DNA from: Gemmatimonadaceae bacterium | Lineage (GTDB): Bacteria; Gemmatimonadota; Gemmatimonadetes; Gemmatimonadales; Gemmatimonadaceae | Length of the DNA stretch: 5,525 bases | Assembly: GCA_025356185.1 (NCBI GenBank) | Contig: JANXUN010000198.1 | Coordinates: 1-5,525 of the forward strand | Direction: 5' to 3' | Shown: positions 1 to 5,525 of the stretch, in pieces | Layout: each line of letters opens with the position of its first letter | Position numbering within the stretch: the stretch's first letter is position 1 | The notes under the pieces: model-generated | Told to the model about the DNA's origin: nothing | The model's input: the letters and a program-made list of their open reading frames with translations, nothing else | The model's database searches: none | Translations under genes and position numbers: made by a program

Positions 1-3
1 TCG

Positions 4-1308
4 ATGACCGCGGTGACCACACCGCCCGCGGTGGACACCACGCCGGCCGCGCTGCGCATTACCCCCGACGACGAAATCAAACGCGTCCGGTTGGCGCAGA
101 TGAAACGCGTCGCGACGCTTATGTTGGTCGCGGTTGCTATCATCTTTGTTATCGCGCGCATTCTCGAAAGCCGATATCCAGCGCTTGGCTATCTGCGCGC
201 GTTCGCAGAGGCCGCGATGGTTGGCGGTATCGCGGATTGGTTTGCGGTGACAGCACTCTTTCGCCACCCCCTTGGCATTCCGATTCCGCACACGGCCATC
301 GTGCCCGCGCGCAAAGATCGCATCGGCACGGCACTTGGCAATTTCGTTCAACGCAATTTTCTCACGCGCGAGATCGTAGCGAGCAAGCTCGCGGCGATGA
401 AGTTGGGTGAACGCGCCGCAACGTGGTTAGCACATCCCGAAAACAGTCGACGCATTGCGCGCCAAGTTGCGCGTGGACTGTCGGGTGCTGCCAACGTGAT
501 GCGTGATGAGGACGTACAGCAGGTGGTCGACGCTGGAATCGTTTCGCGATTGCGTACGTTTCAAGTCGCGCCGTTACTCGCACGTTTGTTCGAACTGCTC
601 ACGGCCGGCGGTCGTCATCAAACGCTGCTCGACGACGCATTACGATTGGCCGCGCGCTTTGTCGAAGACAATGACGAAGTCATTCGTGAGCGTATCAAGG
701 CCGAGAGTCCGTGGTGGGTACCTGGCTCGTTCGAGAATAAGCTTGGCGATCGCATTGTCAGTGGAGTTGAAAAAACTTTGCTCGCCGTTGCCGCTGATTC
801 CGAGCACCCGCTGCGCCATCGCTACGACGAGGCCGTCGATCGCTTCGTGCATTCACTGCGAGAAGACCCCGTCGTGATTGCGAAGGCTGAGCAAATAAAG
901 CTGGAACTACTCTCGCATCCCGCAGTGAATGAGTTCTCCAGCAGCGTGTGGGGCGACGTGAAATCTCGCCTCGCGAACTACGCGGACAAACTCGCCGAGA
1001 ATGTTGAGTCGGAACCCGATAAGGTTGAACAGTGGCTTGGCAAGCTCGGACAAAAAGTGCTGACTGATCCAGAGTTGGCCGCAAAGGTCAATGGCTGGGT
1101 GGTCGAACTGGTCACGTATGCGGTAGAGCAGGCGCGCGAAGAAATCGCCAAACTCATCGCCTCGACGGTCGCCGCATGGGACGCCGACGCGACGTCGCGA
1201 AAAATCGAATTGCAGATCGGCCGCGATCTGCAATTCATTCGCATCAATGGAACGCTAGTCGGCGGGCTTGTCGGTGTGATCTTGTACGTCGTCAGCAAGT
1301 ACATGTGA
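4..1308 (+). CDS. DUF445 (YjiN-like) membrane-anchored protein
   Basis: A 434-residue protein of the DUF445 family, which includes E. coli YjiN. These are inner-membrane proteins with no established biochemical function. The N-terminus is Pro/Thr-rich (residues 1-20), then a basic stretch (KRVRLAQMKR) leads into a hydrophobic segment at about 37-54 that should be a membrane helix. Next comes the family signature at about 61-106: LGYLRAFAEAAMVGGIADWF, then AVTALFRHPLG, then IPHTAIVPARKDRIG. A long, charged, mostly helical middle follows. The protein ends with the characteristic DLQFIRINGT motif (408-417) and a second hydrophobic segment (415-431). Length and both ends fit the family, so the gene looks intact. 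The ATG lies 3 bases from the window edge and the frame is open upstream, so an earlier start and the ribosome binding site cannot be judged. The last 54 bp overlap the 3' end of the convergent lon gene. Family assignment is firm; role is unknown. Confidence 0.9.
   Translation: MTAVTTPPAVDTTPAALRITPDDEIKRVRLAQMKRVATLMLVAVAIIFVIARILESRYPALGYLRAFAEAAMVGGIADWFAVTALFRHPLGIPIPHTAIVPARKDRIGTALGNFVQRNFLTREIVASKLAAMKLGERAATWLAHPENSRRIARQVARGLSGAANVMRDEDVQQVVDAGIVSRLRTFQVAPLLARLFELLTAGGRHQTLLDDALRLAARFVEDNDEVIRERIKAESPWWVPGSFENKLGDRIVSGVEKTLLAVAADSEHPLRHRYDEAVDRFVHSLREDPVVIAKAEQIKLELLSHPAVNEFSSSVWGDVKSRLANYADKLAENVESEPDKVEQWLGKLGQKVLTDPELAAKVNGWVVELVTYAVEQAREEIAKLIASTVAAWDADATSRKIELQIGRDLQFIRINGTLVGGLVGVILYVVSKYM
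1200..1236 (-). terminator. Probable intrinsic terminator of lon, inside the DUF445 coding sequence
   Basis: Read on the minus strand, 18 nt after the lon stop codon, there is a perfect inverted repeat: GAATTGCAGATCG (13 bp) pairs with its complement around a 4-nt loop (stems 1207-1219 and 1224-1236). It is followed by GA and a run of five T (complement of the A run 1200-1204), then C. Stem, short loop and T tract directly after a stop codon are the hallmarks of a Rho-independent terminator. On the plus strand no T tract follows, so it should act only on lon transcripts. The same bases encode the conserved ELQIGRDLQF segment of DUF445. The T run is short, so strength is uncertain. Confidence 0.6.
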
Positions 1309-3744
1309 CGACCGCGGCACGCTGTCGGCGTTCTGCGTGCCTAGCAGCGGTAACAACGCGAGATGAAACACTTCGTCCATCGTGCTCGCGAACGTAAACG
1401 CCATCTTCTCGCGCACTTCACTCGGCACGTCGCGAACATCTTTCTCGTTGCCTTTTGGCAAAATCACTTCGCGCAAACCCGCGCGATACGCGGCCAGTAC
1501 TTTTTCCTTCACGCCGCCGATCTCAAGCACTTTTCCGCGCAACGTGACCTCGCCCGTGAGCGCGAGATCGCGACGCACTGGGCGCCGCGAGAGTGCGCTT
1601 GCGAGCGCCAGCGTGACCGCGATTCCCGCCGACGGTCCGTCTTTCGGAATGGAGCCTGCTGGAAAGTGCAAGTGCAAATCCGATTCGCGAAATTCGGTAT
1701 CAGGAATGCCGAGTGGCACGGCGCGTGAGCGGACAAACGAAAATGCGGCATCGACGGACTCGCGCATGACACCACCAAGTTGACCGGTGACTGTCAGTTT
1801 CCCCGAGCCTGGCATGCGCAATGCTTCGACAGTCAACAAGTCGCCACCGGTGCTTGTCCACGCGAGCCCCGTGACTGCACCGATCTCTGGTTCTTGCTCG
1901 GCATCTTCCTTGGCGAAGCGCGGCGCACCAAGAATCTCTTCTACGCGAGCCGCAGTAATCTCCCACAACGTTTCATCACCAGCGGCTTTCGCGCGTGCCC
2001 GCTTGCGTAACAGTGACGCCAGCGAACGCTCGAATGTGCGCAGCCCTGCTTCGCGCGAATATCGGCTTGTGATAAAATTCAATACCGCTTCGGGCACGAC
2101 GACGTCTTCTGTCGTCAGTCCGTGATCTTCGAGCAGCCGCGGCATCAAATACCGCTGCGAGATCTCAACCTTTTCTTCGATCGTGTAGCCGGCGATGCGA
2201 ATCACTTCGAGGCGATCACGCAACGGTCCGGGAATATCATAGAGACTATTCGCAGTGCAGATAAACAACACGCTGGACAGATCGAACGGCAGATTGAGAT
2301 AGTGATCAACGAAGCTCGAATTCTGCGACGGGTCGAGTACTTCGAGCATTGCCGCCGTGGGATCACCAGAGTTGCCACCGTTGGTCATCTTGTCGATTTC
2401 GTCGATCATGATGACCGGATCCTTCACATTCACGCGACGTAGCGCTTGCAACAACAATCCTGGCATCGCGCCAACATACGTGCGCCGATGCCCGCGAATT
2501 TCCGCTTCGTCGCGCACGCCGCCCACCGATATGCGATAGAACTCGCGACCAATTGCTTTCGCGATGGCTTCGCCGAGCGATGTCTTGCCCGTGCCTGGCG
2601 GTCCAACGAAACAGAGGATCGGTCCTGTCGGGTCACCGCCGCGCAGCTTGCGCACGGCCAAGTACTCGATGATGCGTTCCTTCGCTTCGTCCAATCCATA
2701 GTGGCGGTCGCCCAGCGCCTCTTCAACGCGCGAGAGCGTGATCTCTTGATCGTCGGCCGTGCGCTGGTGCCACGGCAACGCGAGCACCCAATCGAGATAC
2801 GTGCGCAGGACGTGATACTCGCTCGACGCCGGCGATAACATGCGCAACCGTTCGATCTCGCGTCGCGCTTCGTGCACAACTTTCTCGGGCAGATTTGCGA
2901 GTTCCACACGACGCAGCAAATCCACCGCTTCCTTTTCGTTGGGGTCGGCTTCCCCCAACTCTGATTGAATCGCGCGCAGCTGTTGGCGCAAATAAAATTC
3001 GCGCTGGTGCTGTTCGATTTTGATTTCCGTTTGCTTCTTGACGTCTTCCATGACGCGCGCACGCGCCACTTCGCGCTCGAGTCGCGACAGAATGAATCGA
3101 ATGCGCTGCCCGATATCGAGACGTTGTAATACTTCTTCTTTGTCAGCGATGCGCAGATTCATGTTCGTGGCAGCCAAGTCAGCAAAGCGACCCGGATCCG
3201 ACACGTTCATCTTGAGAATTTGCGGCACTTCGCTCGGAATACGATCGACCAAATCGGCGAGCGTTTCGGCCGCGGTCACCGTGCGCGCGACGAGTTCATC
3301 GAGCTCCGACGCGTCGGCCGGTGTTTCTTTGGCGCCTTGAATCGACGCGATCGCGAACGGATTGGTCTGATCAATCGAGTCGATCGTGATCCGACGCAAA
3401 CCTTGCAGCGTGATCTGGATCGTTTCGCCGGGCAGGTTGATGCGCTCGTGCACGCGAGCGGCGACACCCACGCGGCCTACGAATTTGTGCGGATCGACGG
3501 CGTCGTCGCCGTCTCCCGACGCGACCACCAACGCCACCACCAGCCCGGACTCTTCGTGCGCGCGCAGCAACGCGAGGTTCTCTGGAGCGCCCATCTGCAC
3601 GGCAATCGTGCCGAGTGGAAAGACAATCGTCGACCGCAACGCCATTAACGGCAGCTTGGGCGGCAATTCGGCGCGAAGGATCTCTTCCTTACGCTGGCCA
3701 CGCGGCATCGCGATGGCCGGGAAGCGCGGATTGGATGACGTCAC
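1255..3744 (-). CDS. lon: ATP-dependent protease Lon
   Basis: An 829-residue LonA-type AAA+ serine protease, a cytosolic homohexamer that unfolds and degrades misfolded and short-lived regulatory proteins. Numbering is from the GTG at 3744. The N-terminal substrate-binding domain starts near residue 31 (LPLMALRSTIVFPLG) and runs to about 220, followed by a charged helical region (220-310). The AAA+ module has Walker A GPPGTGKT (381-388), Walker B VIMIDEIDK (444-452), a sensor-1 region ICTAN (495-499) and a sensor-2-like GLRTFER (567-573). The protease domain carries the catalytic dyad: Ser705 in KDGPSAG and Lys748 in GGVKEK, with the 43-residue spacing of E. coli Ser679/Lys722. The last 30 residues (800-829) are a polar tail outside the conserved domain; the final 17 codons and stop overlap the DUF445 gene. 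No clear Shine-Dalgarno precedes the GTG. An in-frame ATG at 3708 (residue 13) would still retain the whole conserved domain, so the start is uncertain. It is divergent from ffh. Confidence 0.97.
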   Translation of the reverse strand: MTSSNPRFPAIAMPRGQRKEEILRAELPPKLPLMALRSTIVFPLGTIAVQMGAPENLALLRAHEESGLVVALVVASGDGDDAVDPHKFVGRVGVAARVHERINLPGETIQITLQGLRRITIDSIDQTNPFAIASIQGAKETPADASELDELVARTVTAAETLADLVDRIPSEVPQILKMNVSDPGRFADLAATNMNLRIADKEEVLQRLDIGQRIRFILSRLEREVARARVMEDVKKQTEIKIEQHQREFYLRQQLRAIQSELGEADPNEKEAVDLLRRVELANLPEKVVHEARREIERLRMLSPASSEYHVLRTYLDWVLALPWHQRTADDQEITLSRVEEALGDRHYGLDEAKERIIEYLAVRKLRGGDPTGPILCFVGPPGTGKTSLGEAIAKAIGREFYRISVGGVRDEAEIRGHRRTYVGAMPGLLLQALRRVNVKDPVIMIDEIDKMTNGGNSGDPTAAMLEVLDPSQNSSFVDHYLNLPFDLSSVLFICTANSLYDIPGPLRDRLEVIRIAGYTIEEKVEISQRYLMPRLLEDHGLTTEDVVVPEAVLNFITSRYSREAGLRTFERSLASLLRKRARAKAAGDETLWEITAARVEEILGAPRFAKEDAEQEPEIGAVTGLAWTSTGGDLLTVEALRMPGSGKLTVTGQLGGVMRESVDAAFSFVRSRAVPLGIPDTEFRESDLHLHFPAGSIPKDGPSAGIAVTLALASALSRRPVRRDLALTGEVTLRGKVLEIGGVKEKVLAAYRAGLREVILPKGNEKDVRDVPSEVREKMAFTFASTMDEVFHLALLPLLGTQNADSVPRSSHVLADDVQDHTDKPAD
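1312..1350 (+). other. GC-rich hairpin just after the DUF445 stop, inside the lon tail
   Basis: Inverted repeat GGCACGC (1316-1322) / GCGTGCC (1335-1341) with a 12-nt loop. It is extended after a 5-nt one-sided bulge by CCGC (1312-1315) / GCGG (1347-1350). It begins 3 nt past the DUF445 stop codon. No T tract follows on the plus strand, so it is not a classical intrinsic terminator. It could still protect the 3' end of the DUF445 mRNA, slow polymerase, or be fortuitous in GC-rich DNA. It is encoded in the non-conserved C-terminal tail of Lon. Confidence 0.35.
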
Positions 3745-3824
3745 GGGCGGGGCAATGGAGTGGAGGGGAACTCCGTCAATCTACTCGGTTGTTCCTGCCC
3801 CGGGGCGTCGTTAGCCTACTCAGC
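3745..3824. promoter_or_regulatory. Divergent lon/ffh promoter region
   Basis: This 80-bp gap between the GTG of lon and the ATG of ffh must hold both promoters unless these lie inside the neighbouring genes. It contains back-to-back -35-like boxes: TTGACG on the minus strand (3779-3774), 30 nt before the lon GTG, and TTGTTC on the plus strand (3789-3794). It also contains a GGAGT-N8-ACTCC inverted repeat (3757-3774) and a perfect GCCCCGGGGC palindrome (3797-3806). The region's role follows from gene layout; the individual boxes are weak matches. Confidence 0.6.
3789..3817 (+). promoter_or_regulatory. Candidate ffh promoter, possibly giving a leaderless mRNA
   Basis: TTGTTC (3789-3794), a 17-bp spacer, and TAGCCT (3812-3817). 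Each box matches the sigma-70 consensus at only 3 of 6 positions, but the spacing is ideal and the -10 has the TAnnnT pattern. A start about 7 nt downstream falls on or next to the ATG at 3825, which would explain why no Shine-Dalgarno is visible before ffh. This is inference from spacing, not a strong motif. Confidence 0.3.
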
Positions 3825-5186
3825 ATGTTCGACGAACTCTCAGACAAGCTCGGAAACGTTTTCGCGAAGCTGCGTGGCCGCGGCGTTCTTACGGAATCCG
3901 ACATCAAAGAAGGGCTGCGTGAGGTCCGCCGCGTCCTGCTGGAAGCCGACGTGAACTTTGCGCTCACGCGCGAGTTTATCGAACGCGTTGAAAAGAAAGC
4001 CGTTGGCGTGCTGCAAATCAAAACAATTCAGCCAGCGCAACAGCTGGTCAAAATTGTGCATGATGAGCTCACGTCGATGTTGGGTGAGCGTCGTGAAGGG
4101 CTGAAGATGAGCACGGTGCCGCCCACCATCGTGATGATGGTCGGTTTACAAGGCTCGGGTAAAACGACCACGGCGGGAAAGCTGGCACGACGCTTGGTCG
4201 CCGAAAATCGTAGCACGCGTCTGGTCGCAGCCGACGTATACCGACCGGCCGCAATCGACCAACTCGAGACGCTGGGCAAAGCACTGAATGTGCCGGTGTA
4301 CGCCGACCGTGATACGAAGGACGTGGTAAAAATTGCGAAGGCGGGCATCGATCAAGGCGTGCGCAATCGAGATCGTGTCGTGATCATCGATACCGCCGGT
4401 CGCTTGCAGATCGACGCCGACATGATGGACGAGCTCAAGCGACTCAAAGCGGCCATCAAACCCGACGAAATATTGTTCGTCGCCGACGGCATGACCGGAC
4501 AAGACGCGGTGAAGATCGCGCAGGGATTTGACGAAGCGCTGAACATCACGGGCGTCATTCTCACCAAGCTGGACGGCGACGCGCGCGGTGGCGCCGCGCT
4601 GTCGATTTACGGCGTGCTCAAGAAGCCCATTAAGTACATCGGTGTTGGTGAAAAGCCCGATGCGCTTGAGGAGTTTCACCCAGAGCGCATGGCAGGACGC
4701 ATTTTGCAGATGGGCGACATCGTGTCGCTCGTGGAGAAAGCGCAGGAATCGTTTGACGCCGACGAAGCAAAAAAACTTGAGAAGAAAGTCCGCAAAGAAG
4801 GGATGGATCTCGAAGATTTCTTGTCGGCGATGCGTCAGATGCAAAAGCTTGGCCCGATGGAAAACCTGCTCAAGCTGTTGCCCGGTGTGAACACCAAAGT
4901 GCTCAAAGACGCAAAGCTCGATCCGAAGCGCATGAAGCACATCGAAGCGATTGTGTTGTCGATGACGCCAAGCGAACGTAAGAAGCCAGAGATTTTGAAC
5001 GGGTCGCGTCGTTTGCGCATCGCGAAGGGCGCCGGCCGATCCGTGAACGAAGTCAACAAGTTGCTCGATCAGTTCCGCGAAATGCAGAAGATGATGAAAA
5101 AGATGGGTGGTGGTGGAAAGGGCGGGATGCCGCGTCTGCCGTTTGGCGGCGGTGGTGGTGGGGGTGGGATGTTCGGGATGCGATAG
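3825..5186 (+). CDS. ffh: Signal recognition particle GTPase Ffh (SRP54)
   Basis: A 453-residue Ffh, the protein subunit of the bacterial signal recognition particle. It binds 4.5S/SRP RNA and signal peptides of nascent membrane proteins and docks with FtsY at the membrane. The helical N domain is at 1-95. The G domain has GLQGSGKTTT (107-116, P-loop), DVYRPAA (137-143), DTAGR (189-193), TKLDG (247-251) and GVGEKPDALEEFHP (273-286). The methionine-rich M domain is at about 310-427, with the RNA-binding segment GSRRLRIAKGAG (393-404). The C-terminus is a Gly/Met tail with eight consecutive glycines (441-448). Length is normal for the family. The frame stays open 70 codons upstream, but that stretch is antisense to the 5' end of lon and unlike Ffh. 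MFDELSDKLGNVF is a typical Ffh N-terminus, which fixes the start at 3825. No Shine-Dalgarno is visible. An XRE gene follows 11 bp downstream. Confidence 0.97.
   Translation: MFDELSDKLGNVFAKLRGRGVLTESDIKEGLREVRRVLLEADVNFALTREFIERVEKKAVGVLQIKTIQPAQQLVKIVHDELTSMLGERREGLKMSTVPPTIVMMVGLQGSGKTTTAGKLARRLVAENRSTRLVAADVYRPAAIDQLETLGKALNVPVYADRDTKDVVKIAKAGIDQGVRNRDRVVIIDTAGRLQIDADMMDELKRLKAAIKPDEILFVADGMTGQDAVKIAQGFDEALNITGVILTKLDGDARGGAALSIYGVLKKPIKYIGVGEKPDALEEFHPERMAGRILQMGDIVSLVEKAQESFDADEAKKLEKKVRKEGMDLEDFLSAMRQMQKLGPMENLLKLLPGVNTKVLKDAKLDPKRMKHIEAIVLSMTPSERKKPEILNGSRRLRIAKGAGRSVNEVNKLLDQFREMQKMMKKMGGGGKGGMPRLPFGGGGGGGGMFGMR
5145..5168 (+). repeat. Poly-glycine GGN codon repeat at the ffh 3' end
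   Basis: Eight consecutive glycine codons using GGC, GGT and GGG (residues 441-448). A shorter GGT/GGN run lies upstream at about 5105-5125 (residues 428-434). Flexible Gly/Met tails are common in Ffh, so the peptide is not alarming. The DNA is G-rich on the coding strand, prone to length change, and could form two-tier G-quadruplexes in the mRNA shortly before the start of the next gene. Confidence 0.75.
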
Positions 5187-5190
5187 GGGC
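5185..5190 (+). promoter_or_regulatory. Shine-Dalgarno-like site of the XRE gene
   Basis: AGGGGC, with a 7-nt spacer to the ATG at 5198, is a partial match to the AGGAGG core. Its first two bases are the last two of the ffh TAG stop, so ribosomes finishing ffh would sit on it. This suggests translational coupling. It supports the 5198 start over the internal ATG at 5246. Confidence 0.45.
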
Positions 5191-5197
5191 GCGAACG

Positions 5198-5525
5198 ATG
5201 GCGCGATCTTCAATCCGTGAGCAGGAACAAGAGGCAGGCCGAGTCATGGCCAGTCTATCGCCAGCGACATTGGGCGATCGACTGCGTCGCGCGCGCATGC
5301 GCCAAGGTCGCAGTATTCGCGAACTTGCCGATGCCGCGGGATTGTCTAAGTCTTCGATCGTACGCCTAGAACAAGGCGGCGGCACGTACGCGATGACGAT
5401 TGTCAAAGTGTGCGCGGCGCTCGGGCTGCACGTCGCGCGACTGCGCGATCCCGACAGCGCCGGTGATGACCGAATCGCCGTGCATCGCGTCGACGACGAT
5501 CGATGGTACGACCTCGTCGACTTTG
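5198..5525 (+). CDS. XRE-family helix-turn-helix protein (3' end cut by window)
   Basis: An open frame of 109 codons, with no stop before the window edge. My translation starts MARSSIREQEQEAGRVMASL. Residues 25-80 form an XRE/Cro-CI-type DNA-binding domain: LGDRLRRARMRQG (first helix), SIRELADAAGLS (second helix and turn), KSSIVRLEQGGG (recognition helix and the usual E-x-G ending), then AMTIVKVCAALGLHVARL (later helices). After residue 85 comes an acidic stretch ending HRVDDDRWYDLVDF, where a second domain may begin. Many XRE regulators carry a C-terminal cupin or other sensor domain, but too little is visible to say. It lies 11 bp after ffh on the same strand and is probably co-transcribed. 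Its targets are unknown. An internal ATG at 5246 (residue 17) is an alternative start that keeps the whole HTH. Confidence 0.85.
   Translation, partial: MARSSIREQEQEAGRVMASLSPATLGDRLRRARMRQGRSIRELADAAGLSKSSIVRLEQGGGTYAMTIVKVCAALGLHVARLRDPDSAGDDRIAVHRVDDDRWYDLVDF

Noticed and set aside
393..404. Substitution in the Ffh SRP-RNA binding motif (GAG where many have GSG; protein residue numbers)
   Set aside because: The position varies in genuine Ffh proteins (E. coli has GCG), so it is not evidence of lost function.
503..877. 124-codon plus-strand open frame inside the DUF445 gene
   Set aside because: Out-of-frame shadow rich in Ser, Arg and Cys; no motif and no ribosome binding site seen.
2430..3062. 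Open frame of 210 codons on the minus strand in another frame of lon
   Set aside because: Its translation is Arg/Ser/Cys-rich and low in complexity; it is an out-of-frame reading of the Lon AAA+ region.
3797..3806. GCCCCGGGGC palindrome as an operator
   Set aside because: It is a perfect 10-bp palindrome in the presumed ffh promoter spacer, but so short and GC-rich that it is expected by chance in this composition. I list it only as part of the promoter region.
3615..3824. 70-codon upstream extension of the ffh frame
   Set aside because: It is antisense to the lon 5' end and bears no likeness to an Ffh N-terminus. The ATG at 3825 gives a normal-length Ffh with a typical beginning.
4146..5213. 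Open frame of 355 codons antisense to ffh
   Set aside because: It lies almost wholly within ffh, whose protein is unmistakable. The translation is His/Arg-rich with no recognisable domain, as expected of a shadow frame in GC-rich coding DNA.

Overview
This is a compact, ordinary stretch of bacterial chromosome. It carries four protein genes and almost no non-coding DNA: a DUF445/YjiN-type membrane protein (+, complete or nearly so at the left edge), a full-length ATP-dependent protease Lon (-), the signal recognition particle GTPase Ffh (+), and the first 109 codons of an XRE-family helix-turn-helix protein (+) cut by the right edge. I see no mobile element, CRISPR array, rRNA or tRNA. The base composition is GC-rich. 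The Ffh and Lon sequences are typical of free-living bacteria, and the Ffh N-terminus (MFDELSDKL, then a REVRRVLLEADVNF motif) recalls Gemmatimonadota-like lineages. That assignment is from memory only and is weak.

Layout: the DUF445 gene and lon converge and overlap tail to tail by 54 bp (1255-1308). Each has a hairpin just past its stop codon, inside the coding sequence of the opposing gene. The hairpin behind lon is a perfect 13-bp stem followed by a T run and reads as a genuine intrinsic terminator. lon and ffh diverge from a shared 80-bp promoter region (3745-3824), where neither gene shows a convincing Shine-Dalgarno sequence. Weak promoter-like boxes are placed so that transcription could begin at or next to the start codons, so leaderless mRNAs are possible. 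The XRE gene follows ffh after 11 bp, with an SD-like sequence that overlaps the ffh stop codon, so the two are probably co-transcribed.

Functionally, lon (quality-control proteolysis) and ffh (co-translational membrane targeting) are housekeeping genes. The DUF445 protein is a membrane protein of unknown function. The XRE protein is a possible local regulator. Nothing ties the four into one pathway. The point most worth checking is the reciprocal hairpin arrangement at the convergent junction. I found no evidence of a new biological system here.
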